A program made the translations under genes and the position numbers. From Alteromonas australica (lineage in GTDB: Bacteria > Pseudomonadota > Gammaproteobacteria > Enterobacterales > Alteromonadaceae): a stretch of 64,000 nt of DNA. Each line of letters opens with the position of its first letter. The first letter of the stretch is position 1. Positions 31,143 to 40,218 of this stretch are shown here, piece by piece. Under the pieces are notes generated by a model. The model did not search any database. It saw nothing but the letters and a program-made list of their open reading frames with translations, and had not been told where the DNA came from. Where the stretch lies: positions 3,844,001-3,908,000 of the forward strand of contig NZ_CP008849.1 of assembly GCF_000730385.1 (NCBI RefSeq). Reading direction: 5' to 3'.

Positions 31143-31451
31143 ATGGAAGAATATCAATTTACAACATTAAGTGAAGACGAAATGAACCGTGTTAATGGTG
31201 CTTGGCTTGCAAATGCTGCTGGCGCTATCGCCGGTGGTGTAGGCGGTTTTTTTGGCGCTATAATTTCTGGGGGGCAAGACGCAACAGCAGAAGATTTAGC
31301 TATTGGCGCATTTTCTGGATTTATCGCTGGTGGATTAAACCCTGTAAGGGGTTTCGGAAGCTTGGCGACAACGTTGGGCGGTACAATCGTAGGATCAGGT
31401 GCGTCTAGCCTGGCTGATGATATGATACAGAGCAGAAGGCTACGTTATTGA
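31143..31451 (+). CDS. Putative class II bacteriocin precursor with double-glycine-type leader
   Basis: A 102-residue precursor. Residues 1-20 (MEEYQFTTLSEDEMNRVNGA) fit the double-glycine leader pattern L-S-x-x-E-(M/L)-x-x-V-x-G-(G/A), as in colicin V and class IIb bacteriocins, with cleavage expected after Gly19-Ala20. The 82-residue core is rich in Gly and Ala with repeated GxxxG-like runs (AGAIAGGVGGFFGA, GAFSGFIAGG, TTLGGTIVGSGASS), has no Cys, and ends basic (QSRRLRY). The start has a good AAGAGGAAA ribosome site. A perfect 10-bp inverted repeat (31047-31079) lies upstream. The next gene encodes a small membrane protein, as for immunity. Killing activity is inference; no export ABC-peptidase is in the window. 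Confidence 0.65.
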   Translation: MEEYQFTTLSEDEMNRVNGAWLANAAGAIAGGVGGFFGAIISGGQDATAEDLAIGAFSGFIAGGLNPVRGFGSLATTLGGTIVGSGASSLADDMIQSRRLRY

Positions 31452-31468
31452 GAGTGAGAGGAACGTTT

Positions 31469-31678
31469 ATGGAATTTATTATTGGTACGCTATTGTGGTT
31501 AGTATGGGTAGTTGCCCTCAATGTCGTATTTAAGGGCGTATTGAAAGTCGGCTTTTGGGGCGCTATAAGCGACGCACCACAACTTTCGTCTTGGCAAGCA
31601 CACCTACTGCAAGGCATATTCATTCTTGCCCTATTAGTTCCTGCTTACTTGCTTATTCCTTTTGGAAACGTTTCTTGA
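31469..31678 (+). CDS. Small membrane protein, candidate bacteriocin immunity protein
   Basis: A 69-residue protein from the ATG at 31469, preceded by GAGAGG at a 7-base spacing; a TTG at 31448 in the same frame overlaps the bacteriocin stop and is less likely. Two hydrophobic helices (about 3-25 and 47-66) flank a short loop with one Asp and several polar residues. It starts 17 bases after the bacteriocin-like gene and shares its terminator, the usual layout of a class II bacteriocin and its immunity gene. I recognise no named family. Confidence 0.55.
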   Translation: MEFIIGTLLWLVWVVALNVVFKGVLKVGFWGAISDAPQLSSWQAHLLQGIFILALLVPAYLLIPFGNVS

Positions 31679-31712
31679 ATAACGCTATACCGACAAAAAC
31701 GTAATTAAAAAC

Positions 31713-31739
31713 AAAAAACCTGCCAGAAGCAGGTTTTTT
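31713..31739 (+). terminator. Bidirectional terminator between the bacteriocin pair and nusG
   Basis: AAAAAACCTGC and GCAGGTTTTTT form an 11-bp stem with a 5-nt loop and T-runs on both strands. It would end the plus-strand bacteriocin unit and the minus-strand secE-nusG transcript, isolating the two. Confidence 0.9.
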
Positions 31740-31761
31740 ATTCGATAAAGCTAAAGGGCGA

Positions 31762-32310
31762 TTAACCTTTTTCTACTTGACCAAATTCTAGGTCTACTGG
31801 TGTAGAGCGACCGAAGATAAGCACCGATACTTTTACGCGACTCTTTTCGTAGTCGACTTCTTCTACCACACCGTTGAAGTCTGCAAAAGGACCATCGGTA
31901 ACACGAACCACTTCGCCCGGCTCGAACAAAGTTTTTGGCTTTGGCTTATCAACCGACTCTTCAAGACGGTTTAAGATAGCGTCTGCTTCTTTTTGCGTAA
32001 TAGGCATTGGGCGATCTGATGTACCACCGATAAACCCTAGTACACGAGGCACACTTTTCACTAAGTGCCATGAATCTTCGTTCATCGCCATTTCAACCAA
32101 TACATAACCAGGGTAAAACTTACGCTCTGATTTACGCTTTTGGCCTGCACGCATTTCAACCACTTCTTCTGTCGGTACAAGTACCTGACCGAAGTGCTCT
32201 TCCATGTTGTGCATTTTGATGTACTCAAGCAGAGTCTTTTTTACACGTGCTTCATACTGCGAATATGCTTGTACTACGTACCATCTTTTCTTAATTGCTT
32301 CTTCAGACAT
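31762..32310 (-). CDS. nusG: Transcription termination/antitermination factor NusG
   Basis: Complete NusG, 182 residues. The NGN domain starts [20 protein letters not shown] and contains [32 protein letters not shown]. The KOW domain (about 128-182) has [32 protein letters not shown]. It binds RNA polymerase to raise processivity and links to Rho or to ribosomal S10. It starts 3 bases after secE ends. Confidence 0.98.
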   Translation of the reverse strand: MSEEAIKKRWYVVQAYSQYEARVKKTLLEYIKMHNMEEHFGQVLVPTEEVVEMRAGQKRKSERKFYPGYVLVEMAMNEDSWHLVKSVPRVLGFIGGTSDRPMPITQKEADAILNRLEESVDKPKPKTLFEPGEVVRVTDGPFADFNGVVEEVDYEKSRVKVSVLIFGRSTPVDLEFGQVEKG

Positions 32311-32313
32311 ACG

Positions 32314-32691
32314 TTATGCTCCTATTCCAGTAATAAAGCCCACAAGACGAACAATAATGCCGTCTAGGCCCCACAAAATGAGTGACATTACCAAGGTAGC
32401 TGCGAGTACGATGATAGTGGTTTGATTAGCCTCTTGGCGAGTAGGCCATACCACCTTGCGTACCTCAGTACGAGATTCTTTTGCAAAACTTAAGAAATTA
32501 CCGCCTTTGGTGGTAGATGCAGCAAGAAAGCCCGCAATTGCCACTACGACTACGGCCGCAACCGCACGGTAAAGTACCGAAATTTCGCCATACATGGTGT
32601 TAGCCGTAACTAAACCAGCAAGTAGGGCAAACACGATTACCCATTTAAACATGTCCAAGCCATTGGACTGATTTTCCGTTTTTTCGCTCAT
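32314..32691 (-). CDS. secE: Preprotein translocase subunit SecE
   Basis: SecE of 125 residues with three transmembrane helices (about 13-32, 38-57, 92-115) as in E. coli, and the conserved cytoplasmic segment ESRTEVRKVVWPTRQEANQTT. It clamps SecY in the inner-membrane translocon. It lies between tRNA-Trp and nusG in one transcript. Confidence 0.97.
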   Translation of the reverse strand: MSEKTENQSNGLDMFKWVIVFALLAGLVTANTMYGEISVLYRAVAAVVVVAIAGFLAASTTKGGNFLSFAKESRTEVRKVVWPTRQEANQTTIIVLAATLVMSLILWGLDGIIVRLVGFITGIGA

Positions 32692-32749
32692 GTCACGATC
32701 CTAGCACTACAGCGTCGTTTAGCTCACGTTAATACGAAAGCACTTAATC

Positions 32750-32826
32750 TGGCAGGGGTGGAGGGACTCGAACCCCCAACCATCGGTTTTGGAGACCGCT
32801 GTTCTACCAATTCGAACTACACCCCT
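32750..32826 (-). tRNA. trpT: tRNA-Trp (CCA anticodon)
   Basis: On the minus strand AGGGGTG pairs with CACCCCT, the anticodon loop is TCTCCAAA (CCA), the T arm is GGGGGTTCGAGTCCC, and the 3' CCA is encoded. The D loop carries one base more than in E. coli tRNA-Trp. It is upstream of secE; the tufB gene found at this place in enterobacteria is absent. Confidence 0.97.
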
Positions 32827-32918
32827 GTGGCGTTAAACTCACAAATTTTACTTACACTACCCTTGGGAATTCAGCGTCTTTTCGTTGGAAAGTGCGGTAT
32901 CGCAAGGGAGGGACGCGT

Positions 32919-32946
32919 ATTATACTCAAGAATGCAATGGGCACAA
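32919..32946 (-). promoter_or_regulatory. Promoter of tRNA-Trp-secE-nusG
   Basis: On the minus strand TTGTGC (32941-32946) and a consensus TATAAT (32919-32924) are 16 bases apart, followed by the GC-rich stretch ACGCGTCCC, which is typical of stringently controlled stable-RNA promoters. Confidence 0.7.
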
Positions 32947-32966
32947 GGATTTTTCCACTCATACTG

Positions 32967-34808
32967 TCACTCGACACCAATAAAGCCCCCTGTTTGATGC
33001 GCCCACAACTTGGCGTAAATGCCATTGTGTTCAAGTAATTGTGCGTGGCTCCCCTGTTCTACAATTTTGCCTTTATCCAACACAAGTAGCCTGTCCATTT
33101 GCGCTATGGTTGACAGTCGATGGGCAATGGCCAGTACCGTTTTGCCTTCCATAACTTTATCGAGACACGCTTGTATCGCCGCTTCCACTTCTGAATCTAG
33201 GGCGGAGGTGGCTTCATCAAGAATTAATACGGGGGCATCTTTCAATAGCACTCGAGCAATGGCCACCCGTTGTCGTTGCCCACCTGACAGCTTCACACCT
33301 CGCTCGCCCACATGAGCATCGTATCCAGTGCGCCCCTGACTATCGGTGAGCGTAAGGATAAACTCATGGGCCTCGGCTTGTTTGGCTGCACGAATCATAT
33401 CCTCTTCTGTGGCGTCGGTTCTGCCATATAAAATATTGTCGCGAACCGAGCGGTGCATCAACGAGGTGTCTTGAGTCACCATGCTTATTTTCGCGCGTAA
33501 GGTTTCTTGGCCTACTTGGGTAATGTCTTGGCCATCAATGGCAATGTGTCCACTTTGGGCATCATAAAAACGCATTAACAGGTTCACTAGGGTAGATTTT
33601 CCCGCCCCGGAACGACCGACCAAACCCACTTTTTCCCCTGGTTTGATGGCTAAGTCGAGTTGCCGGAATACATCTATAGGCTTGTTTCCGGCCCCCGTAT
33701 AAGAGAAGTGGATATTGTCGAATGTTATTGCGCCGCCGTTAACCGTCAGAGCATTCGCCTTAGGGGCATCTTTTACCGCAATGGGTTGCGCCAAGGTATT
33801 CATGCCATCTTGAACGGTGCCTAAATTCTCAAATAAGCCTGACACTTCCCACATGATCCAATGCGACATACCGTTGAGGCGTAAACACAAACTTATCGCA
33901 ATGGCGATATCGCCAGCACTGGCAATATTTTCTAACCAAAGGTGTATCGACAACGCACCTATAACAAAAATCAGTATGGCATTGGCCATTTCAACGCAAA
34001 ATTCGAGTACGGTAACAAGGCGCATTTGCGGGTATACGGTTTTTAAAAAGCCGTCCATGCTTTCTTTGGCGTAATCGGCCTCTCGTCGGCTATGGGAAAA
34101 CAGTTTTACCGTGGTGATATTGGTGTAACTATCAACAATACGCCCAGTCATTAGTGAACGGGCGTCAGCCTGCCGCTGAGAAACAACTTTCAGCTTAGGC
34201 ACCAATACACGAAGAATACATATATAGACAAAAAACCAAACAATAAGCGGTACCGCTAATCGCCAATCCGTGCTGAAAATTAGCACCACCATTGAAATGA
34301 AGTACACACAAATGTACACCATTAAATCGAGCACTTTGGTTACCGTTTCACGCACTGATAACGCAGTTTGCATCACCTTTGTTGCTACCCTACCGGCAAA
34401 TTCGTTATGAAAAAAGGTGAGGCTTTGCCCTAGTAAATAGCGGTGAGCCTGCCAGCGAATTCGCATGGGATAGTTCCCCATTAACGACTGCCTAGAAAAC
34501 AATGAGCGCAGCAAAATAAAACCGGGAATAAGTACTAATACCGTGGTTCCCATCCCCACCAATGTCCATTTTTGCTCATCAAGAAAGGTGTCTCTGTTTT
34601 GCTCGGAAAACCAGTCCACCATTTGGCCAAGAAACCCAAACAGCGCGACTTCCAGCACAGCGACGATCGCACTTAATAAGGAAACAATAGCGATAACCCC
34701 CCACATGCCCTGGGTGTAGTATTTGCAAAAAGCGACAATACCTTTAGGAGGTTGAGCGGGTGGCGTGTCGGGAAAGGGCTTAGTTAAGCGCTCGAAAAAT
34801 GAAAACAT
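32967..34808 (-). CDS. ABC exporter, fused permease and ATPase
   Basis: A 613-residue half-transporter of the MsbA/multidrug type. Six transmembrane helices lie between about 33 and 320. The ATPase domain has Walker A GRSGAGKST (near 400), the signature LSGGQRQRVAIARVLL and Walker B VLILDEATSALDSE, and an H-loop AHRLS, so it is complete. It lacks an N-terminal C39 peptidase domain, so it is not a typical bacteriocin exporter. It should work as a homodimer exporting lipids or drugs. It lies upstream of tRNA-Trp, which has its own promoter. Confidence 0.9.
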   Translation of the reverse strand: MFSFFERLTKPFPDTPPAQPPKGIVAFCKYYTQGMWGVIAIVSLLSAIVAVLEVALFGFLGQMVDWFSEQNRDTFLDEQKWTLVGMGTTVLVLIPGFILLRSLFSRQSLMGNYPMRIRWQAHRYLLGQSLTFFHNEFAGRVATKVMQTALSVRETVTKVLDLMVYICVYFISMVVLIFSTDWRLAVPLIVWFFVYICILRVLVPKLKVVSQRQADARSLMTGRIVDSYTNITTVKLFSHSRREADYAKESMDGFLKTVYPQMRLVTVLEFCVEMANAILIFVIGALSIHLWLENIASAGDIAIAISLCLRLNGMSHWIMWEVSGLFENLGTVQDGMNTLAQPIAVKDAPKANALTVNGGAITFDNIHFSYTGAGNKPIDVFRQLDLAIKPGEKVGLVGRSGAGKSTLVNLLMRFYDAQSGHIAIDGQDITQVGQETLRAKISMVTQDTSLMHRSVRDNILYGRTDATEEDMIRAAKQAEAHEFILTLTDSQGRTGYDAHVGERGVKLSGGQRQRVAIARVLLKDAPVLILDEATSALDSEVEAAIQACLDKVMEGKTVLAIAHRLSTIAQMDRLLVLDKGKIVEQGSHAQLLEHNGIYAKLWAHQTGGFIGVE

Positions 34809-35130
34809 GGGTATGACTCACGTGGTTATACATCAACTGCAAATTATCTACAGGATTCTACACCATCTATTCGGTGCTATCGGTAAAACCTTTCACATTT
34901 TCCTCACTCTAAACGTTCACGCCTTACGCTAAGGTAGAAAAGACTGAAAGTGGTCTAACCTTTGTCGATAGTTTGGAATTATCTCGCGCCCATCACATAT
35001 TGATGTAATGCTGACAGTTCTATGGGTATTAACATGAAGAAATAACAGTGATTTTAGCCTTTCAGTACACCGGATGCCGTTTTTCAGCTAGACTCCACCC
35101 TATGTCTACATTTAGCGTTTTCATTTATTG
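34809..35130 (+). other. Intergenic region without a gene
   Basis: Divergent space between the ABC exporter and the EAL/HDOD gene. I see no conserved RNA, repeat or convincing operator, only AT-rich promoter-like stretches. Confidence 0.6.
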
Positions 35131-36348
35131 ATGAAAGTTTTTACCGCGCGCCAAGCTATTTTTAACCGTCGCCAACATACTGTTGCCTACGAGGTCTTCT
35201 TTCGCGACGGTATTGAAAACGTCTTCCCAAAGGGTGTTGACCCTACCGTGGCAACCTCTCGGCTTATTGTAAATCAACATTTAAACGTGGGTATTACCGC
35301 TATTACCAACGGTAAACGCGCCCTCGTTAACTTTTCTCAGCAAGGCCTGATTGACCGCATCCCTTCTCTGATGCCGCCTAATGATATCGTTATAGAGGTG
35401 CTTGAAGATGTGGAGCCCACTGACGAAGTGTATGAAGCGTGTCGAGAGCTTTTTCACAAAGGCTATCGAATGGCCTTGGACGATTTTTTGTATCACAAGG
35501 ATTGGGAGCGGTTCTTAAACTTCACCCGATTATTAAAGTTTGATATTCAAAACACCCCGTTAGAAGAAATCGCACCGCTTGTAGAAAAGTTTAAAAAACG
35601 CAAAGGCCTTAAACTGCTTGCGGAAAAAGTAGAAACACAAGAAGAGTTTATGCTGGCAAAAAAAATGGGCTTTGATTTCTTCCAAGGTTACTTTTTCTGT
35701 AAACCTGAAATGATTGAAAACAAGGATATTGAAGCGCAGCATGCCATGACGCTGATTATCTATCATGAAGCGTTAAAGCCGTTTTTAAACTACACAAAAC
35801 TTGCGAGTTATTTCGAGCAAGATGTTAGCCTGAGTTACAAGCTTTTGCGCTTTACGAATTCAGGTCTATTTGTATTAAAAGAGCCCATTGAATCTATAAA
35901 GCAAGCCCTAGTCTATTTGGGAGAAGAGCAAGCAAGGAAATTCATTTGCTTAATTGCCACCGCCCACCTACGCAAAAATAAACCCGTAGAAATTATTAGA
36001 ATGTCGATTATTCGTGCGCGCTTTTGTGAACAAATCGCCAAACACGTTGCCCCGGGCACTTCTGATAGCGCCTTCATGGTGGGCCTGTTTTCCATGATAG
36101 ATGCCTTACTTGATACGCCCATGGCGTCGTTACTTGCTAAGTTACCGCTCAGTGAAGATATTAAAACGGCGCTACTGGGGGAAAAGAGTTTGTTACTGAA
36201 TACCTTAGAATTGGTCAAAGCCTACGAGTCTGGCAGTTGGTGGGCCATCACGAAAAAAGCGGAACTGATTAATATTCCCCAAGATGATTTGCCCGATATG
36301 CACCGCAATGCAACCTTGTGGTCTGAAACCTACGAGACCATCAGTTAA
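35131..36348 (+). CDS. EAL-HDOD signalling protein with degenerate EAL domain (CdgJ/YuxH-like)
   Basis: About 405 residues from the ATG at 35131 (a TTG precedes it in frame). The EAL domain covers about 1-205, but the signature reads YEVFFRD instead of ExLxR and the metal-binding residues are not conserved, so it is unlikely to hydrolyse cyclic di-GMP. An HDOD domain follows (about 205-395: LASYFEQDVSLSYKLLRFTNS and AFMVGLFSMIDALLDTPM). Relatives such as Vibrio CdgJ affect motility and biofilm. A single gene. Confidence 0.85.
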   Translation: MKVFTARQAIFNRRQHTVAYEVFFRDGIENVFPKGVDPTVATSRLIVNQHLNVGITAITNGKRALVNFSQQGLIDRIPSLMPPNDIVIEVLEDVEPTDEVYEACRELFHKGYRMALDDFLYHKDWERFLNFTRLLKFDIQNTPLEEIAPLVEKFKKRKGLKLLAEKVETQEEFMLAKKMGFDFFQGYFFCKPEMIENKDIEAQHAMTLIIYHEALKPFLNYTKLASYFEQDVSLSYKLLRFTNSGLFVLKEPIESIKQALVYLGEEQARKFICLIATAHLRKNKPVEIIRMSIIRARFCEQIAKHVAPGTSDSAFMVGLFSMIDALLDTPMASLLAKLPLSEDIKTALLGEKSLLLNTLELVKAYESGSWWAITKKAELINIPQDDLPDMHRNATLWSETYETIS

Positions 36349-36629
36349 CCCATTAGGTCACAGGAATTACCGATAGCTTTGCCGTTATTTTCTACGCTAA
36401 CGTTACTCGTTGCCGAACTCGGTAACATTTTCATACCCTGTGTTAATACGATACATTCCTTTTACGAGCACCCCGCTGGCATAATGCCGCTATCCATTGC
36501 CAGCCCACGCATAGTGGGCGTTTAACCCTAACTATTTAACTGGTGTGGTTCCTGCTTTTCCTATTAGTAAGCCAGTGAGCGTATTCACTGATGTCATTGA
36601 ATTACCCTTGACTCACAAATAAGGAGAGC

Positions 36630-37178
36630 ATGATGAATAAACGCAAAATAACCGCAATGGTAGGCGCAGTATCGTTAGCACTCAGTTCAGCAAGTTTCGC
36701 GGCTCACCATGATGACGATCATATCAGTGTGGTAATGAAAGATTTAAAGACCGAGAGCAGCATGGGCACAGTTAAAGTGAGTGACTATGATGACGATGGC
36801 GTGGTTTTCACCCCTAATCTTAAAGGGTTAACCCCCGGTATTCATGGCTTTCACATCCACGAAAATGGCGACTGCTTAGCCACCATGAAAAATGGTAAAA
36901 CGGTACTTGGAGGCGCTGCGGGTGGCCATTTCGACCCCGAAGCAACCGGCCAGCATAAAGCCCCTTGGTCGGAAGCGGGTCATGAAGGCGATCTACCCAC
37001 TCTATACGTGGATGAAAGCGGCAATGCCACGCAACCTGTTTTCGCCCCAGAGTTAGAACTTGAAGACATTCGCGGCAAAGCCATCATGATTCACGCAGGT
37101 GGCGATAACTATTCAGATGAGCCGAAAAAACTTGGCGGTGGCGGTCCTCGTGTAGCATGTGGCGTTATTTCAGAATAG
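36630..37178 (+). CDS. sodC: Periplasmic Cu/Zn superoxide dismutase
   Basis: SodC of 182 residues with a signal peptide ending ASFA-AHH. The copper ligands are in HGFHIHENGDC and the later HAGGDNYSD; zinc ligands are in GGHFDPE with the bridging His. A Cys pair (GDC and VAC near the C-terminus) forms the family disulfide. A His/Asp-rich N-terminus (AHHDDDH) may bind metal. It converts periplasmic superoxide to peroxide and oxygen. Strong AAGGAGAG ribosome site. Confidence 0.97.
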   Translation: MMNKRKITAMVGAVSLALSSASFAAHHDDDHISVVMKDLKTESSMGTVKVSDYDDDGVVFTPNLKGLTPGIHGFHIHENGDCLATMKNGKTVLGGAAGGHFDPEATGQHKAPWSEAGHEGDLPTLYVDESGNATQPVFAPELELEDIRGKAIMIHAGGDNYSDEPKKLGGGGPRVACGVISE

Positions 37179-37202
37179 TGGCACTTTGATTGACCCACAG
37201 GA

Positions 37203-37261
37203 TGAGCCCTCTGCTGGGGCTCACTTTTGCGGGCACAAAAGGTACTAACCGAGGTGCCCGC
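37203..37261 (+). terminator. Two hairpins between sodC and the rraA-like gene
   Basis: TGAGCCC and GGGCTCA (37203-37223), followed by CTTTT, look like the sodC terminator. A second 8-bp stem, GCGGGCAC and GTGCCCGC (37229-37261), lies just past the convergent rraA-like stop and may end that transcript. Confidence 0.6.
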
Positions 37262-37265
37262 TAGC

Positions 37266-37874
37266 CTATTGAAAGCCTAACTCTTTTAATATTCCTTCCA
37301 CTTTTTCGACATGTTGTGCTTCCCACTGTGCTAACGACATTGCGGCGTCTTTTTGAGCCCGCGCACGGGCGACGTCATAAGCCTGTTCAGCTGCGGCTTT
37401 TGGAATCACAGCAATGCCTTCTTCATCGGCAACGATGATGTCGCCGGGGTGCACTAGTACAGAGCCACAATGCACGGGTTGATTGAGAGGCGACACACAT
37501 TTTTTAGCGCCTGGTTTGGGTATCACCCCTTTTGCAAACACTGGAAACTGATTTTCTCTGGTTTCAGCAATGTCACGAATAACACCATCAATCACAAACC
37601 CTTTGATGCCTCTTGCTTGCGCAATAGCGCAAACATTACCACCAGCCACGGCAAACTTGTCGTCGGCCTCCACCACAAGGATGTCGCCCGGCCGCGCGCG
37701 ATAGATGGCCGCATGAAGCATCAAATGATCGCCCGGTTCGCATTTTACTGTAAAGGCAGGACCTGCAATACGTGGCATTCCTGACCAAAGCGGCTTAATG
37801 CTGTAATGCATAAATTGATGGCGAGGCAAGGCATCGGCATATTCACAGGGTGATATTGAATCGAAGGGCAACAT
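37266..37874 (-). CDS. RraA-like / HMG aldolase family protein
   Basis: A 202-residue protein of the RraA fold. The conserved loop GGNVCAIAQARGIKGFVIDGVIRD (near 90-115) includes the Arg and Asp used for catalysis by 4-hydroxy-4-methyl-2-oxoglutarate aldolases, and the C-terminal part has HPGDIIVADEEGIAVIP. It may cleave HMG or oxaloacetate. It is longer than RraA proper (about 160 residues) and lacks an RNase E context, so I do not call it a ribonuclease regulator. Confidence 0.8.
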   Translation of the reverse strand: MLPFDSISPCEYADALPRHQFMHYSIKPLWSGMPRIAGPAFTVKCEPGDHLMLHAAIYRARPGDILVVEADDKFAVAGGNVCAIAQARGIKGFVIDGVIRDIAETRENQFPVFAKGVIPKPGAKKCVSPLNQPVHCGSVLVHPGDIIVADEEGIAVIPKAAAEQAYDVARARAQKDAAMSLAQWEAQHVEKVEGILKELGFQ

Positions 37875-38075
37875 ACGGGTTCCTTATCAAGAGTGCTGTG
37901 CACAGAAGCGCAAAGAATAGATGATATTCACTATAACCAACTTCCCTCCCTAAAGTTGTTACAAGCTATGTATTTTCACTATAAACGCTTTTTCTATTCG
38001 TCACTGCGTGATAGAAATATCCGGTCGTAAACGCCTATAAAAGGCGTACTAACAAAAATAAACCAGGAAGAAGTC

Positions 38076-40136
38076 ATGTTACGAACTGTAGTAAGCCTAA
38101 GTGTCGCACTCGCACTAACGGCATGTAGTCCTCAAAACACCACCAGCGAAACCCCATCTCAAGCTCAAGCAGAACAACAACAAGCCTTACAATCTGGCGT
38201 AATTAAAGAGAACATGGATTTATCGGTAGATCCAGGTAACGACTTCTTTAGCTATGTTAATGGTAAATGGGTAGATAACCTTGAGATCCCAGCAGATAAA
38301 TCTAGCTATGGTGCGGGCATGATTTTAAGTGACGAGTCTCAAGAAAATGTCATGGACATTATTAAAAGCTCTTCTGAAGGAGATTTTGCAGCGGGTTCCG
38401 ACGAACAAAAAGTAGGTGATTTTTATCGTGCGTACATGGATATAGATACCCGTAACGCACTAGGTATGACCCCTATTGTTCCTGAACTAGAAAAAATTGA
38501 CACCATTGAGAGCTACGACGACCTAGCGGCGTATTTTGCTTACGCTAACCGTTATGGCTATGCCAAACCCTTCAGTATCGGCCAAAATGCAGACTTCAAG
38601 TCGCCAGAAAGCTACATGATTTATACGTGGCAGTCTGGCTTAGGCTTACCTGATCGTGAGTATTACTTTAAGGATGACGAAGCCTCAAAAGACATTCGCG
38701 ATGCCTATATTAAGCATATTGAGCGTATGTTTACGTTAGCTAAATTCGACGCACCTGCAGACAATGCTCAAATGCTTTTCAATATGGAAATGGCCATTGC
38801 CAAACTTCATATGAAGAAAGAACAAGTACGTAACTGGGCAGTAAACTACACGAAAGTACCGGTAGATGAACTCAGCACCTACATGCCAAATTTCCCGTGG
38901 ACGTTATTCCTAAAAGAAATGCAGCTTGAAGACTTAGATAATGTGGTTTTTCTTCAAAGTGACTTCATGAAGAATATGGACAGCTTCATTGCTGAAACTT
39001 CCCTTGAAGATTGGAAGGTATTTTTGAAATGGGGTCTTCTTAACGCCTCCGCTAGCCGTTTAAGTGAAGACTTTGACCAGGCTGATTTCGACTTTTACAG
39101 CAAAAAACTTAGCGGCGTAGAAGAACAGCGCCCATTATGGCGCAGAGCCGTGGGGCTCACCAACGCCCACGTGGGCGAAGTTATTGGTAAGGTGTATGTG
39201 AAAAAGTACTTCCCACCCGCGGCGAAAGATCGCATGACAGAAATGGTGAACAACCTACTGCTTGCCTATAAAGACAGTATTGAGCAATTAGACTGGATGA
39301 CGGAAGAAACCCGCCAACAAGCGTTAGACAAACTGTCTAAATTCACCGTAAAAATTGGCTATCCAGAGCAATGGAAAGATTATTCACAGTTGACGGTGAA
39401 AGCGGAAGACTTGTTCGGCAACCTTAAGCGCTCGGCTGACGTGCAGTATGACGTTATGCTTAAAAAGCAAGGCGGTCCAGTGTGGAAACATGAGTGGTCG
39501 ATGACACCGCAAACGGTGAACGCGTACTACAACCCAACGGCGAATGAGATTGTATTCCCAGCCGCTATTTTGCAGCCGCCATTTTTCGATATGAATGCGG
39601 AAGATGCAGTAAACTACGGTGGTATTGGGGCCGTTATTGGCCACGAAATTGGACATGGGTTTGACGATTCTGGCTCGACCTTCGACGGCGACGGTGTGCT
39701 TCGTAACTGGTGGACAGATTCAGACTTAAGCGAGTTTAAAGCGCGTACCTCGACCTTAGTCAATCAGTACAATGAATTTGAAGTGCTGCCTGATTTGTAT
39801 GTGAACGGCGAATACACGTTAGGGGAAAATATTGGTGATTTAGGTGGCATTAGTATTGCGCTTAAAGCCTACCATCTTTCATTACAGGGTGAAGATGCGC
39901 CCGTGTTAGATGGCTTCTCGGGCGACCAACGGGTGTTTATTGGTTACGGACAAGTGTGGGCTAGCAAGTATCGTGAAGAAGCCTTGCGTACGCAAATTCA
40001 GACCGACACGCACTCTCCAGCGAAATTCCGTACGAACGGTGCGCTTCGCAACGTACCTGAGTTTTATGAAGCCTTTAATGTAACCGAAGAAGATGCGTTG
40101 TACCTTCCACCGGAAGAGCGCGTAAAAATTTGGTAA
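38076..40136 (+). CDS. M13 family metallopeptidase lipoprotein (PepO-like)
   Basis: A 686-residue exported zinc peptidase. The lipobox LALTACS puts lipidation at Cys17. The M13 N-terminal domain begins DPGNDFFSYVNGKWVD. The active site has NAYYNPTANEIVFPA, the zinc-binding VIGHEIGHGFDDSG (HExxH near 523) and ENIGDLGG, which gives the third ligand Glu. The C-terminus ends PPEERVKIW as in neprilysin relatives. It degrades oligopeptides in the envelope. Single gene with its own terminator. Confidence 0.95.
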   Translation: MLRTVVSLSVALALTACSPQNTTSETPSQAQAEQQQALQSGVIKENMDLSVDPGNDFFSYVNGKWVDNLEIPADKSSYGAGMILSDESQENVMDIIKSSSEGDFAAGSDEQKVGDFYRAYMDIDTRNALGMTPIVPELEKIDTIESYDDLAAYFAYANRYGYAKPFSIGQNADFKSPESYMIYTWQSGLGLPDREYYFKDDEASKDIRDAYIKHIERMFTLAKFDAPADNAQMLFNMEMAIAKLHMKKEQVRNWAVNYTKVPVDELSTYMPNFPWTLFLKEMQLEDLDNVVFLQSDFMKNMDSFIAETSLEDWKVFLKWGLLNASASRLSEDFDQADFDFYSKKLSGVEEQRPLWRRAVGLTNAHVGEVIGKVYVKKYFPPAAKDRMTEMVNNLLLAYKDSIEQLDWMTEETRQQALDKLSKFTVKIGYPEQWKDYSQLTVKAEDLFGNLKRSADVQYDVMLKKQGGPVWKHEWSMTPQTVNAYYNPTANEIVFPAAILQPPFFDMNAEDAVNYGGIGAVIGHEIGHGFDDSGSTFDGDGVLRNWWTDSDLSEFKARTSTLVNQYNEFEVLPDLYVNGEYTLGENIGDLGGISIALKAYHLSLQGEDAPVLDGFSGDQRVFIGYGQVWASKYREEALRTQIQTDTHSPAKFRTNGALRNVPEFYEAFNVTEEDALYLPPEERVKIW

Positions 40137-40168
40137 TACCATAGCGTTTAACACACGCTATTACCGAT

Positions 40169-40203
40169 AAAAAAGGGGCGACACTTGGTGTCGCCCCTTT
40201 TTG
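40169..40203 (+). terminator. Terminator of the M13 peptidase gene (bidirectional)
   Basis: AAAAAGGGGCGACAC and GTGTCGCCCCTTTTT form a 15-bp stem with a 4-nt loop. It serves the peptidase gene and also the convergent ACT-domain gene. Confidence 0.95.
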
Positions 40204-40218
40204 TTTCTGTTATTGAGG

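Noticed and set aside
32967-34808. ABC exporter as the secretion partner of the bacteriocin-like peptide
   Set aside because: It has no N-terminal C39 peptidase domain, which is needed to cut a double-glycine leader, and it is separated by nusG, secE and tRNA-Trp on the other strand.
37266-37874. RraA as inhibitor of RNase E
   Set aside because: The protein is longer than RraA proper and keeps the aldolase active-site residues, so a metabolic role is more likely.
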